Assembly (NCBI GenBank): GCA_964619265.1
Contig: CAZUCE010000011.1
Location: 1 to 64,000, forward strand
Source: CAZUCE01 sp964619265
Lineage (GTDB): Bacteria > Planctomycetota > UBA1135 > GCA-002686595
Reading direction: 5' to 3'
DNA: 64,000 nt
In this document: positions 17,897 through 26,338 of the stretch, piece by piece
Layout of the letters: each line of letters starts with the position of its first letter
How positions within the stretch are numbered: the first letter of the stretch is position 1
The notes under the pieces: model-generated
What the model was told of the DNA's origin: nothing
The model's input: only the letters and a program-made list of their open reading frames with translations
The model's database searches: none
Translations under genes and position numbers: made by a program

Positions 17897-17920
17897 CGGG
17901 CTTCGAAGGCCCGGATTTTT
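17897..17920 (+). terminator. terminator-like hairpin upstream of moaC
   Basis: CGGGC (17897-17901) pairs with GCCCG (17909-17913), with a TTCGAAG loop, then GA and five T (17916-17920). No plus-strand gene ends shortly before it, so if real it would act as a leader attenuator for moaC or block antisense transcription. The 5-bp stem makes this tentative. Confidence 0.3.
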
Positions 17921-18043
17921 GGTCGGATCGGAACCCGGAAGTGCCCTTGTAGGTCAGGAGCGACCGGCCGGCGGCCCCCGGCTTGCCCCGGGGCAGAGCC
18001 ACAGGAGCCCGGATCGGGGCGCCTTGGGGACTGGGCCCGTTGC

Positions 18044-18049
18044 TAGGCT
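18044..18049 (+). promoter_or_regulatory. possible -10 element (TAGGCT) of moaC
   Basis: TAGGCT ends six bases before the GTG start of moaC, the distance at which transcription would begin at or next to the start codon. The -35 region is not convincing (CTTGGG about 15 bases upstream). The same TANNNT arrangement occurs before other genes in the window. Confidence 0.35.
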
Positions 18050-18055
18050 GCCTAC

Positions 18056-18655
18056 GTGACCGGCAACGAATCTGTGAACGAGAACCTGCCTGCAAACCAA
18101 CCGCCGGTGGGGCGCCCGATCGAGCCCGCGAATCCCAAAGACGACCCGGCGCCGATCGGTCCCGGCCGCTTGCCGACCCATTTGGTCGGCGATCAGGACT
18201 CCGCCCGGGCGCGCATGGTCGATGTGGGAGGCAAGCAGCCGACCGCGCGGCGCGCGGTGGCTGAAGCGGTCGTTTGGTTTCCGGCCGGGCTGCTCGAGCA
18301 GGTCCTGGCTGGCAAGGGCCCCAAGGGTGCGATCGAGGAGGTCTCTCGAATCGCGGGCGTGATGGCGGCGAAGCGGACTTCCGAGCTCGTCCCGCTCTGT
18401 CACGGATTGGCCCTGGAGGTTGTCGACATCACCTTCCAGCAACGGGATGCGAGCCGGCTCGAGATTCGCTGCATCGCGCAGACATTCGGTCCCACCGGCG
18501 TGGAAATGGAAGCGATGGTGGGGGCCAGTCACGCCGCCCTGTGCGTGTACGACATGGTCAAGGGCCTCGACAAGGGCGTGCGTATCGAGGGCCTCGCCCT
18601 GGTCGAAAAGAGCGGCGGGAAATCCGGGACCTGGAAGGCCAGCGGACCCTCCTGA
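18056..18655 (+). CDS. moaC: cyclic pyranopterin monophosphate synthase
   Basis: Second enzyme of molybdenum cofactor synthesis: it rearranges 3',8-cyclo-GTP to cyclic pyranopterin monophosphate, in the cytoplasm. Seen: ARMVDVGGKQPTARRAVAEA, KGAIEEVSRIAGVMAAKRTS, LVPLCHGL, TGVEMEAMVG and KSGGKSGTW, all family signatures. At 199 residues it carries an N-terminal extension of about 45 residues (Pro/Asn-rich) over the usual size. The GTG start at 18056 has a -10-like box just upstream; ATG at the codon of MVDVGG would be too short. It stands alone here with no other moa gene in the window. Confidence 0.94.
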   Translation: MTGNESVNENLPANQPPVGRPIEPANPKDDPAPIGPGRLPTHLVGDQDSARARMVDVGGKQPTARRAVAEAVVWFPAGLLEQVLAGKGPKGAIEEVSRIAGVMAAKRTSELVPLCHGLALEVVDITFQQRDASRLEIRCIAQTFGPTGVEMEAMVGASHAALCVYDMVKGLDKGVRIEGLALVEKSGGKSGTWKASGPS

Positions 18656-18763
18656 AGTCAGGCCCCGGGGCCCCGCGCCTCGTCCTGCTGTGCCCCTGAA
18701 GGGCTGCTCCTCTGGAATGGGCGGGATTCGGGTGCTCCTGGGACGTATCCTCCTGGTCCCTCA

Positions 18764-18800
18764 GCGGATCGCCTCTCGCTCGACCGACTTGGCGATCCGC
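18764..18800. promoter_or_regulatory. 10-bp inverted repeat in the accB leader
   Basis: GCGGATCGCC (18764-18773) and GGCGATCCGC (18791-18800) are perfect inverted repeats separated by 17 bases, ending 47 bases before the accB start. A TATCCT box at 18746-18751 could be the -10, which would put the repeat at the 5' end of the mRNA. It could be an operator or a structured leader. Confidence 0.45.
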
Positions 18801-18847
18801 GACTGCCCCCAGGCCCCCCTCAACGCCCCGGAGACCGAACCGGCGAC

Positions 18848-19351
18848 ATGGACACCCAACTGATCCAGCAGCTCGCGCGCATCATGAAGCGCAGCGACCT
18901 GACCGAGCTCGAGATCGACGACCAAGCCAGCAACCTGCGCGTCCACATGAAGCGTGGCGCCGAAGCCGGCAGCAGCTCTCCCCTGGTCAATGTCATGCAG
19001 GGTGGCGGAATGGTGGCCGGGCCATCCTCCGAGAGCGCAGCGCCTGCCGCTTCCAACTTCGAGAACGCGGCTGCCCCCGCCGCTCCTCAGGCCGCCGAGT
19101 TGCCCCCCGGAACGGTGCCCTTCAAGAGCCCGATGGTCGGCACGTTCTATCGCGCTTCTTCGCCGGATTCCGAGAACTTCACGGAGGTCGGCGCGCGCGT
19201 CGGCGCCGAATCCACGGTGTGCATCATCGAGGCCATGAAGGTGATGAATGAAATCAAGGCCGAGATGAACGGCGTCATCGTCGAGTTCCTCGTCGAAAAC
19301 GCTGAACCCGTCGAGTTCGGTCAGCCGCTGTTCCTGATCCGCAAAGGCTGA
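18848..19351 (+). CDS. accB: biotin carboxyl carrier protein of acetyl-CoA carboxylase
   Basis: Carries the biotin that shuttles CO2 between biotin carboxylase and carboxyltransferase in fatty-acid synthesis. 167 residues, standard. Seen: an N-terminal helix (MDTQLIQQLARIMKRSDLTELEI), an Ala/Pro-rich linker (about 50-80), then the biotinyl domain with FKSPMVGTFYR and IIEAMKVMNEIKAEM, where Lys131 is the biotinylation site. accC follows after 17 bases, the classical accBC order. An inverted repeat in the leader may regulate the pair. Confidence 0.97.
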   Translation: MDTQLIQQLARIMKRSDLTELEIDDQASNLRVHMKRGAEAGSSSPLVNVMQGGGMVAGPSSESAAPAASNFENAAAPAAPQAAELPPGTVPFKSPMVGTFYRASSPDSENFTEVGARVGAESTVCIIEAMKVMNEIKAEMNGVIVEFLVENAEPVEFGQPLFLIRKG

Positions 19352-19368
19352 CCCCAGCCGGCCCCCCC

Positions 19369-20730
19369 ATGTTCCAACGCGTCCTGGTCGCCAACCGCGG
19401 CGAGATCGCCCAGCGAATTCTGCGCGCATCGCGGGAGCTGGGCCTCGAAACCGTCGCCGTGTACTCGGAGGCCGACGCCGGTGCGGCGTACCTCCAGCTC
19501 GCCGACGAGACGATTTGCATCGGGCCCGGCCCGAGTGCTCAGTCCTACCTCAACATCCCTTCGATCATCTCCGCGGCTGAGATTGCCGACGTAGACGCCA
19601 TCGTGCCCGGTTATGGCTTCCTAGCCGAGAATGAGCACTTCGCGGAGGTCTGCCGGTCCTGCAACATCGAGTTCGTGGGACCCGATCCGGAGATCATCGC
19701 GTCGCTCGGCAACAAAGCTCGGGCTCGGGAAATGGCGATGAAAGCCGGGGTTCCGATCGTTCCGGGGTCCGAGGGGGCCCTGAAGGACGAAGAGGAAGCC
19801 CTCAAGCTGGCCCACGAAATTGGCTACCCCGTGATGATCAAGGCCTCCTCGGGGGGCGGGGGTAGGGGCATGCGCATCGCGCGAAACGACCCGAGCCTAA
19901 CCAGCGGTTTCCACGCGGCTCGCGCCGAAGCCGAAGCCGCGTTTGGCGACGGAACCCTGTATCTCGAGAAGTTTGTTGAGAACCCGCGCCACGTCGAGAT
20001 TCAAATCCTCGGAGACAAGCACGGCAATCTGGTTCATCTGTTCGAGCGCGACTGCTCGGTTCAACGGCGCCACCAAAAGATGGTCGAAGAATCCCCGTCC
20101 CCGGCGCTCACTCCCGAGCTGCGCGGCCGGATGGGCGACGCCGCACTGGCCATTGCGCGGGAAGCTGGGTACCACAATGCGGGCACCGTGGAGTTCCTAC
20201 TCGATCGCAACGGGAACTTCTACTTCATCGAAGTCAACGCGCGGATCCAGGTCGAACACACGGTCACCGAAGAAGTCACCGGCGTGGATTTGATTCAGGA
20301 ACAACTGCGCATAGCTGCCGGCGAGCCGCTCAGCTTTCGGCAAGAGGATCTCCAGCTCCGTGGCCACGCCCTGGAATGCCGCATCAATGCCGAAGATCCC
20401 TCGCGAAATTTCCAGCCCTCGCCGGGGCTGGTCGAGCATTTCGTGGCCCCTGGTGGACCAGGCATTCGTTGGGACAGCCACGTGCACGCTGGCTACCGTA
20501 TTCCTCCGCACTACGACTCGATGATTGGCAAGCTCTTGACTCACCGGGCCGATCGGAGCGCTGCGATCCGCACCATGCTGCGTGCTCTCTACGAGTTCCA
20601 AATCCGCGGCGTGCGAACCACGATTCCGATGCAAGCCAAGATTTTGACCCAAGCTGAATTCCAAGCGGGCGAACACGACACGGGCTTTGTGGAGCGCCAC
20701 CTGGACGCTCTGGTGGGTACCCGGCAGTGA
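19369..20730 (+). CDS. accC: acetyl-CoA carboxylase, biotin carboxylase subunit
   Basis: ATP-dependent carboxylation of biotin on AccB, the first half-reaction of acetyl-CoA carboxylase. 453 residues, full length. Seen: N-terminal VLVANRGEIAQRILRA, PGYGFLAEN, the ATP-grasp glycine loop KASSGGGGRGMRIA, EKFVENPRHVEIQILGD, ERDCSVQRRHQK, FIEVNARIQVEHTVTEE and a C-terminal domain with GHALECRINAEDP. All expected catalytic residues are visible. The start codon ATG 19369 follows a run of C. The stop overlaps a GTG start of a lipoprotein gene, so three genes appear to be in one operon. Confidence 0.98.
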   Translation: MFQRVLVANRGEIAQRILRASRELGLETVAVYSEADAGAAYLQLADETICIGPGPSAQSYLNIPSIISAAEIADVDAIVPGYGFLAENEHFAEVCRSCNIEFVGPDPEIIASLGNKARAREMAMKAGVPIVPGSEGALKDEEEALKLAHEIGYPVMIKASSGGGGRGMRIARNDPSLTSGFHAARAEAEAAFGDGTLYLEKFVENPRHVEIQILGDKHGNLVHLFERDCSVQRRHQKMVEESPSPALTPELRGRMGDAALAIAREAGYHNAGTVEFLLDRNGNFYFIEVNARIQVEHTVTEEVTGVDLIQEQLRIAAGEPLSFRQEDLQLRGHALECRINAEDPSRNFQPSPGLVEHFVAPGGPGIRWDSHVHAGYRIPPHYDSMIGKLLTHRADRSAAIRTMLRALYEFQIRGVRTTIPMQAKILTQAEFQAGEHDTGFVERHLDALVGTRQ

Positions 20731-21692
20731 AAGTCGTCGCCCTCTGGTCTCTGATCGGCGCCCTGACCTTGGTCGCGCCGGCCTGCCGAACCCAGCGCTG
20801 GATTGGACCGATGGAGCCCAATTCCTGGCCGCTGCCCCCAGGGGCTGGGACCGACTACGTGCCTGGCTTGGAGGAAGTGGTTGCCGTGCGGCACTCCGAT
20901 CCGGTGGCGGTCCGGCGCGCCGGAGAGAACTCGACCTTTCCCCTCGACAGTCTGAATCGTCGCGAACGGTTGCGTTCGGGGGCTTGGGTCGTCACGCGAG
21001 CGGGGGGGCACGCTGAGGTCTTTTGGCCCCTGCAGGGCACTTCGATCTTGTTCCACGAAGAAGGGGCCCTGCGGATCGGAGAACAGTCGCGCGGCGAACC
21101 CTGCGCCAGCTTCGAACGCATCACCCGGGCCACCGTCAAACTGTCACCCGGGTCGCGCGTCGCCTTGCCAACCGGCGCAGAACTTTCCGGGGATGCGGCT
21201 CGCGAGAGCGGCCCTTACAGCCTCGAAGCGCGCTACCCAAACCTGTTGCGCATTTCGAACGATTCCAAGGAGACCGCCTACGTTTCCTATCGGCGCGAGG
21301 TCTTGCCACTCGGCCCCGGACAGAGCGTGGATCTGGCTCTGCTCGCTGTGGGGACCGGGCCCGTCGATGTCCCACCCGGTGGGCGCCGATTCCTCGCGGG
21401 TCAGGTGGCCGTCGACCTGGAAGGGTCCGCCGAAGTGCGCGAGGTCGGGCCTGGCGTTGTCATCGAATCCAAAGACACCGGTCGCGTTCGCGGCTTAGGA
21501 GTTGAAGTCGAGCTGAACCTGGATCGAGCCGCCTTGTTCCTTCCCCTGGGGGCGAGCCTTGGATCTGTGGAGTCGGGCCCTATCGCAGGGCTTCCGAGCG
21601 CACTCGCCGAACCGCTCGATGGGTCTCCGCCCGGGGAGCCTACGCCCGGTGAGTCTGAGCCCGAGCCCGGCGGCGACTCGAACCCGCAGTAG
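20727..21692 (+). CDS. lipoprotein of unknown function
   Basis: Not recognised. 321 residues. Seen: a short signal with a lipobox-like VAPAC near residue 20, no transmembrane segment, a mostly beta-type central part (GAWVVTRAGGHAEVFWPLQGTS ... VKLSPGSRVALPTGAELSG) that faintly recalls FecR-like domains, and a Pro/Gly/Glu-rich C-terminal tail of about 35 residues. GTG start at 20727 overlaps the accC stop (GTGA), so it is translationally coupled to biotin carboxylase. I know of no functional reason for that pairing. It is probably anchored in the periplasm or outer membrane. Confidence 0.75.
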   Translation: MKVVALWSLIGALTLVAPACRTQRWIGPMEPNSWPLPPGAGTDYVPGLEEVVAVRHSDPVAVRRAGENSTFPLDSLNRRERLRSGAWVVTRAGGHAEVFWPLQGTSILFHEEGALRIGEQSRGEPCASFERITRATVKLSPGSRVALPTGAELSGDAARESGPYSLEARYPNLLRISNDSKETAYVSYRREVLPLGPGQSVDLALLAVGTGPVDVPPGGRRFLAGQVAVDLEGSAEVREVGPGVVIESKDTGRVRGLGVEVELNLDRAALFLPLGASLGSVESGPIAGLPSALAEPLDGSPPGEPTPGESEPEPGGDSNPQ

Positions 21693-22119
21693 CCGGAGCG
21701 GCCGCCTGGGTGCGGGTGCCGAAGGAACTGCCGCGCCGCCCGGGGCGAATTGGCGTGGGGCGCCTTGGGCCGAGGCTCCCGTTCAGCGCGAGGCCAAGCC
21801 GGTGCCTCGTAGCGCCGGGCTGTTCGAGGACTCGACTTGGACTCACCGGCCAGGGCTGGATTCGGGTCCAGCGGGCCGATTGACCAGCCGCCTGGCCAGC
21901 CCTGGGGCGTAGGATCGCCGGCTCGATGTCTGGCCAACGGCCAGCCGAGCGGGCCGAACCGGCCCACGGAGTTTGAACTCGAGCCGGCCGGCTCCCCGAT
22001 CCCGTGCCATGCTTCGAGGAGCCGCTCCACGGCCTGACCCACCATCGAAGGACGGCTCTCCCTCCCGCCCGACCGCACTCTTCCTCTCGGATTCCTCACC
22101 TCCTCCTCCCGTCGCCCCC
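21693..22119. other. intergenic spacer before the nucleotide-sugar genes
   Basis: CTGGCC-AAC-GGCCAG (21930-21944) is a perfect small hairpin. TAGGAT at 21910-21915 could be a -10 element, but TTGACC at 21880-21885 is 24 bases away, too far for a normal -35. The last 60 bases before ATG 22120 are almost all C and T. No coding sequence seen. Confidence 0.5.
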
Positions 22120-23076
22120 ATGTCCCATCCCCGAATCCTGATCACCGGCGGTGCAGGCTTCCTCGGTAGTCACCTTTGCGACCGCTTCATGCGGGAAGGC
22201 TACTCGGTGATCTGCATGGACAACCTGATCACAGGTGACCTGCGCAACGTCGAACACCTGATGGGGCAGGAGCGATTCCAGTTCCTTCACCAGGACGTGA
22301 GCGAATACATCCACGTCTCCGGCGAGCTCGACTACATCCTCCACTTTGCCTCGCCGGCGAGTCCGATCGATTACCTCGAGTACCCGATCCAGACCCTCAA
22401 GGTGGGCTCCCTAGGAACTCACAAGGCGCTCGGCTTGGCCAAAGCCAAAAAAGCACGGCTGCTGCTAGCTTCCACTTCGGAGGTCTACGGCGATCCACTG
22501 ATCCATCCCCAGAAGGAGGACTACTGGGGCAACGTGAACCCGGTCGGCCCGCGCGGGGTCTACGACGAGGCCAAGCGCTTCGCCGAGGCGATGACCATGG
22601 GCTATCACCGATTCCATGGAGTCGAGACGCGCATCATCCGCATCTTCAACACATACGGACCCCGCATGCGGCTCAACGACGGGCGCGCGCTACCGGCATT
22701 CATGGGCCAAGCCCTGCGCGGCGAGGACGTCACCGTGTTCGGAGACGGATCCCAGACCCGTTCCTTCTGCTACTGCGACGATCTGGTGGAAGGGATCTAT
22801 CGCTTGCTGCTCTCGGACGAAACGGAACCCGTCAATATCGGCAATCCCGCCGAGATGACGATCCTGAAGTTCGCCGAGAAGGTCATCGAGCTCACCGGCT
22901 CGAAGTCGAAAATCACCTTCAAAGAGCTGCCCACCGACGATCCCAAGGTGCGCCAGCCCGACATTTCCAAGGCCCGCCGGGTCCTCGGCTGGGAGCCCAA
23001 GGTGGACTTGCATACAGGCCTTTCCAGCACGCTCGATTACTTCCGCGGTCGCGTCGCCGAGGGCGCCTCCAGCTGA
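22120..23076 (+). CDS. UDP-glucuronate decarboxylase (UDP-xylose synthase) family
   Basis: Short-chain dehydrogenase that decarboxylates UDP-glucuronate to UDP-xylose, a precursor for extracellular polysaccharide. 318 residues from ATG 22120. Seen: ILITGGAGFLGSHLCDRF, DNLITGDLRNVEHL, HFASPASPIDYLEYPIQTLKVG in pieces, ASTSEVYGDPLIHPQ, Y-x3-K in GVYDEAKRFAEA, RIFNTYGPRMRLNDGR and QTRSFCYCDDLVEG. This combination is typical of UXS enzymes. An in-frame ATG at 21973 would add 49 low-complexity residues before the nucleotide-binding motif and is unlikely. glmS follows 18 bases later, so it is probably the first gene of a sugar-nucleotide operon. Confidence 0.93.
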   Translation: MSHPRILITGGAGFLGSHLCDRFMREGYSVICMDNLITGDLRNVEHLMGQERFQFLHQDVSEYIHVSGELDYILHFASPASPIDYLEYPIQTLKVGSLGTHKALGLAKAKKARLLLASTSEVYGDPLIHPQKEDYWGNVNPVGPRGVYDEAKRFAEAMTMGYHRFHGVETRIIRIFNTYGPRMRLNDGRALPAFMGQALRGEDVTVFGDGSQTRSFCYCDDLVEGIYRLLLSDETEPVNIGNPAEMTILKFAEKVIELTGSKSKITFKELPTDDPKVRQPDISKARRVLGWEPKVDLHTGLSSTLDYFRGRVAEGASS

Positions 23077-23094
23077 CCGGCTGGTTCTTCCATC

Positions 23095-24933
23095 ATGTGC
23101 GGCATCGTCGGAGCCTTCCTGCGCAACGGACCTGTTGTCGATCCGCTGATCGAGGGCCTCGCCACGCTTGAGTACCGCGGTTACGACAGTGCCGGCGTTG
23201 GAGTCCTGAACGGAGAAGGTGTGGTCGTCCGGCGGCGGCAGGGCCGCCTCGACCGTCTGCGCGAGCTCATCGCCGAAGAACCTCTGCCGGAGTCTTTGGC
23301 GGGCATCGGACACACCCGCTGGGCGACCCATGGCGAGCCATCCGACCGCAATGCTCATCCGCACACCGATGCCTGGGGTCGGTTGGCCCTGGTGCACAAC
23401 GGCATCCTCGAAAACTACCAAGAGCTCCGCGACGAGCTCGAGGCCGATGGAATCGAGTTTCACTCAGCAACCGACACCGAAGTCCTAGCCCAGTTCATAG
23501 GCCGCGAGATGGAGCGCGGCAAGGACGCGCTCGAGGCCTTGCAAGTCGCCCTGACTCGGGTTCGCGGATACTACGCCTTGGCCTTGCTGGTCAGCCAGCC
23601 AGAGCCGCGCTTGCTGTGCACTCGCCAGGGGCCACCGCTGGTGGTGGGGAAGTCGAGCAACGGCGCCCATCTCGGCTCGGATGTTCTGGCCCTGTTGCCC
23701 TACACCCGGGAAGTCGTGTTCCTAGAAGACGGCCAGATTGCAGAGCTGAGCGCGGATGGCATCGGCCTGGTCACCGCCGAAGGGTGCCCCCTGCAGCCTG
23801 AGTTTCAGCACATCGATTGGGACGCACAGGACACCGATCGCAGTGGCTATCCACACTTCATGCTCAAGGAGATCCACGAGCAGCCGGCTGTCGTAGCCCG
23901 GACGCTACACGACCGCCTCTTGCCGGAGCGTGGAGACGTTGAGCTGGGCCCCGAATGGAACGACGAGCAGTTGAAGGGGGTCGAGCGCGTTCAAATCGTC
24001 GCCTGTGGCACCGCCCTTCACGCCGGATACATCGGGCGCTATTTGATGGAAGGCCTGGCTGGAGTCCCGGTCGACCTCGACTACGCCAGCGAGTTCCGCT
24101 ATCGCGATCCAAAGGTCCAGCCGAACACCCTGGCCCTCGCGATCAGCCAGTCGGGTGAGACTGCCGACACCTTGGCCGCCCTGCGGCTGGCCCGGGATTT
24201 GGGCGCGCGTCCGGTGGCCATCTGCAATGTGGTTGGGTCGACCATCGTGCGCGAGTCAGAAGCCGTGCTGCTCACCGATGCAGGTCCGGAAATCGGAGTC
24301 GCCTCCACCAAGGCGTTCGTTGCGCAACTCGTGGCGGCCTACTTGCTCGCGATCCGGCTCGGCCGCGCCCGAGGAACCCTGGATGCCGAAAAGGGCCGCG
24401 AATTGGTCGCCGAGCTGCGTGCGTTGCCCCCCAAGATCGAGAGCCTGCTCACCGAAGGCCGGGTGCAAGCCCTGCGCGATCTCGCGGACCGCCACCGGGC
24501 GGTCAAGGGCTTTCTGTTCCTTGGACGGGGCATCAACTTCCCGGTGGCCCTGGAAGGCGCGCTCAAACTTAAGGAGATCTCCTACATGCACGCCGAGGGT
24601 TATCCGGCGGGGGAGATGAAGCACGGACCGATCGCCCTGGTCGAACCGGACATGACGACCGTCGTCGTCAACAGCGCCGGGCGCGTCGCCGAGAAATCGC
24701 GATCCAACATTGAACAGGTGCGAGCGCGCGGCGGGCGGGTCATCGCGATCGGGTCCGACGAGCCCAGCTTTCGCCTCGCTGAGGAAGGCGTGCGGGTACC
24801 CGATAGCTCCGAGTGGCTGTCCCCGATCCTGAACGTCGTCCCGCTTCAACTGCTCGCATATCACATCGCAGACCTGCGCGGCTGCGATATCGACAAACCG
24901 CGTAATTTGGCCAAAAGCGTGACGGTCGAGTGA
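23095..24933 (+). CDS. glmS: glutamine--fructose-6-phosphate aminotransferase (isomerizing)
   Basis: Makes glucosamine-6-phosphate from fructose-6-phosphate and glutamine, the entry to UDP-GlcNAc for peptidoglycan and polysaccharide. 612 residues, standard. Seen: catalytic Cys right after the initiator Met (MCGIVGAF), EYRGYDSAG, GHTRWATHG, HNGILENY, then two SIS domains with ACGTALHAGY, ISQSGETADTLAALR, STKAFVAQL, a C-terminal GRGINFPVALEGALKLKE and a KSVTVE end. All are family signatures. I see no glmS-ribozyme-like leader; the gap to the preceding gene is only 18 bases. Confidence 0.98.
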   Translation: MCGIVGAFLRNGPVVDPLIEGLATLEYRGYDSAGVGVLNGEGVVVRRRQGRLDRLRELIAEEPLPESLAGIGHTRWATHGEPSDRNAHPHTDAWGRLALVHNGILENYQELRDELEADGIEFHSATDTEVLAQFIGREMERGKDALEALQVALTRVRGYYALALLVSQPEPRLLCTRQGPPLVVGKSSNGAHLGSDVLALLPYTREVVFLEDGQIAELSADGIGLVTAEGCPLQPEFQHIDWDAQDTDRSGYPHFMLKEIHEQPAVVARTLHDRLLPERGDVELGPEWNDEQLKGVERVQIVACGTALHAGYIGRYLMEGLAGVPVDLDYASEFRYRDPKVQPNTLALAISQSGETADTLAALRLARDLGARPVAICNVVGSTIVRESEAVLLTDAGPEIGVASTKAFVAQLVAAYLLAIRLGRARGTLDAEKGRELVAELRALPPKIESLLTEGRVQALRDLADRHRAVKGFLFLGRGINFPVALEGALKLKEISYMHAEGYPAGEMKHGPIALVEPDMTTVVVNSAGRVAEKSRSNIEQVRARGGRVIAIGSDEPSFRLAEEGVRVPDSSEWLSPILNVVPLQLLAYHIADLRGCDIDKPRNLAKSVTVE

Positions 24934-24935
24934 CC

Positions 24936-25904
24936 ATGGCAAAGATCCTTCTTACCGGCGGTGCCGGGTTTATTGGCTCCCATGTGGGCGAGGCGCTGTT
25001 GGCGCGCGGTGACCAATTGGTCGTGCTCGACAACTTCAACACGTTTTACGACCCCGCAATCAAGCGAGACAACGTATCCGCGCTCCCAGGAGCTCAGGTG
25101 GTCGAAGGAGACCTGCGGGACGCTGAGCTGATTCAAAGGCTGTTTGCCGAACACGACTTCGACGGCGTGATTCACCTGGCTGCGATGGCCGGCGTCCGGC
25201 CGTCGCTCGAAGACCCTCTGTATTACGAAGAGGTGAACGTTCGAGGAACGCTGCATCTGCTGGAGCAGTTGCGTCAGCGTCCGCACATCAAATTTGTGTT
25301 CGCGAGTTCCTCGAGCGTCTATGGCGCGAACGAAAAAGCTCCGTTCTCGGAAGTGGATGATATTCACAAGCCGATTTCGCCCTACGCGGCCACCAAACGG
25401 GCCGGAGAACTGCACTGCTTCACGTACCACCACCTGTACGGAATCCCAACCTCCTGCCTGCGGTTCTTCACGGTTTACGGCCCGCGCCAGCGGCCCGAGA
25501 TGGCGATTCACAAGTTCGTCCGAGCCACCTTTGAGGGATCGGCGATCCACATGTACGGGGATGGAACCACCCGCCGGGACTACACCTACGTGGACGACAT
25601 CGTCGACGGGGTACTCCGGTCCTTGGATCGCTGCGCGGGCTACGAGATCTACAACCTCGGGGAAAGCCGGACAACCTCCCTGGCCGAGCTGATCCAGCAG
25701 GTCGGCGTCGCCTGCGGGCGTGAACCGAGGATCGAGCGCCAGTCGATGCAGCCTGGGGATGTGGTGATCACCTTCGCCGATGTCACCAAGGCCAAGGAGA
25801 AACTCGGCTACGCGCCCGGGATCGAAGTCCCCGAAGGGCTGGAGCGATTCGTCGAGTGGTACCGCCGGCAGCCCTTCGCCCCGGAGTCCGCCCGCCGGGG
25901 CTGA
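24936..25904 (+). CDS. NAD-dependent UDP-sugar epimerase (UDP-glucuronate 4-epimerase-like)
   Basis: Extended short-chain dehydrogenase of 322 residues. Seen: ILLTGGAGFIGSHVGEAL, DNFNTFYDPAIKRDN (the FYDP..KR pattern is typical of CapI/LpsL-type UDP-glucuronate 4-epimerases), HLAAMAGVRPS, ASSSSVYG, Y-x3-K in SPYAATKRAGE, RFFTVYGPRQRPEMAIHKF and RRDYTYVDDIVDG. The likely reaction is UDP-glucuronate to UDP-galacturonate; a UDP-glucose epimerase is the main alternative. An in-frame GTG at 24930 overlaps the glmS stop; ATG 24936 puts the dinucleotide motif at the usual distance. Together with the decarboxylase and glmS it forms a sugar-precursor operon. Confidence 0.88.
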   Translation: MAKILLTGGAGFIGSHVGEALLARGDQLVVLDNFNTFYDPAIKRDNVSALPGAQVVEGDLRDAELIQRLFAEHDFDGVIHLAAMAGVRPSLEDPLYYEEVNVRGTLHLLEQLRQRPHIKFVFASSSSVYGANEKAPFSEVDDIHKPISPYAATKRAGELHCFTYHHLYGIPTSCLRFFTVYGPRQRPEMAIHKFVRATFEGSAIHMYGDGTTRRDYTYVDDIVDGVLRSLDRCAGYEIYNLGESRTTSLAELIQQVGVACGREPRIERQSMQPGDVVITFADVTKAKEKLGYAPGIEVPEGLERFVEWYRRQPFAPESARRG

Positions 25905-26338
25905 TCGGAGGCAGTGGCAGGGTTCGGTCCCGGCTGATTCTGGCTCCGCCTGACGCGGTGGTCCCGCTTGCCGCGGACCTGCGGCTCCGAGGGGGGGCCC
26001 TATCAGCGCAGGCCTCCTCCCAGCCCAGGCTCCTGCCCCCGGCTCGGCTGGACCCGGCGCGGCTGGACCCGCAGGCCGAGGGGCGTTTGGGATTCGGAGG
26101 CGCTTGGGAGTTGGGTTGCCGCCGTGGACCAGAAGGGACCGCCGGGAATTCCCCCGGGACCGGCGGCAGCACAGCCGCAAGCGGGCCGGAATGGTAGGGT
26201 CCCCTCCCAAAGCCGCCGGAACGGCCCGCGCGCGGGCCTCCCTGCGGCTTTCGCCTGTAGGGATTCTCCCCGGCGGGCGAAGAAGTACGACGCGGTCTCC
26301 CGCGCTTCCCGATCGATCCCCCCCCTCCCCAAGCTCCC
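25905..26338. other. intergenic spacer before rmlA
   Basis: CCGCCGG (26139-26145) and CCGGCGG (26160-26166) can pair around a 14-base loop. GGCTGGACCCG is directly repeated near 26046-26071. A TAGGGT box lies at 26195-26200. The last 40 bases before rmlA are C/T-rich. Open frames here look like chance GC-rich frames; nothing coding is supported. Confidence 0.5.

Larger units (their letters stand above)
17700..18055. other. divergent promoter region, S41 protease / moaC
   Basis: Spacer between two divergent genes. A small hairpin GCGCC/GGCGC (17731-17735 with 17745-17749) lies in the protease leader. A terminator-like hairpin (17897-17920) and a TAGGCT box (18044-18049) lie on the moaC side. 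No coding sequence seen. Confidence 0.55.

Noticed and set aside
21880..21915. TTGACC ... TAGGAT as a standard promoter
   Set aside because: The spacer is 24 bases, too long for a normal sigma-70 promoter.
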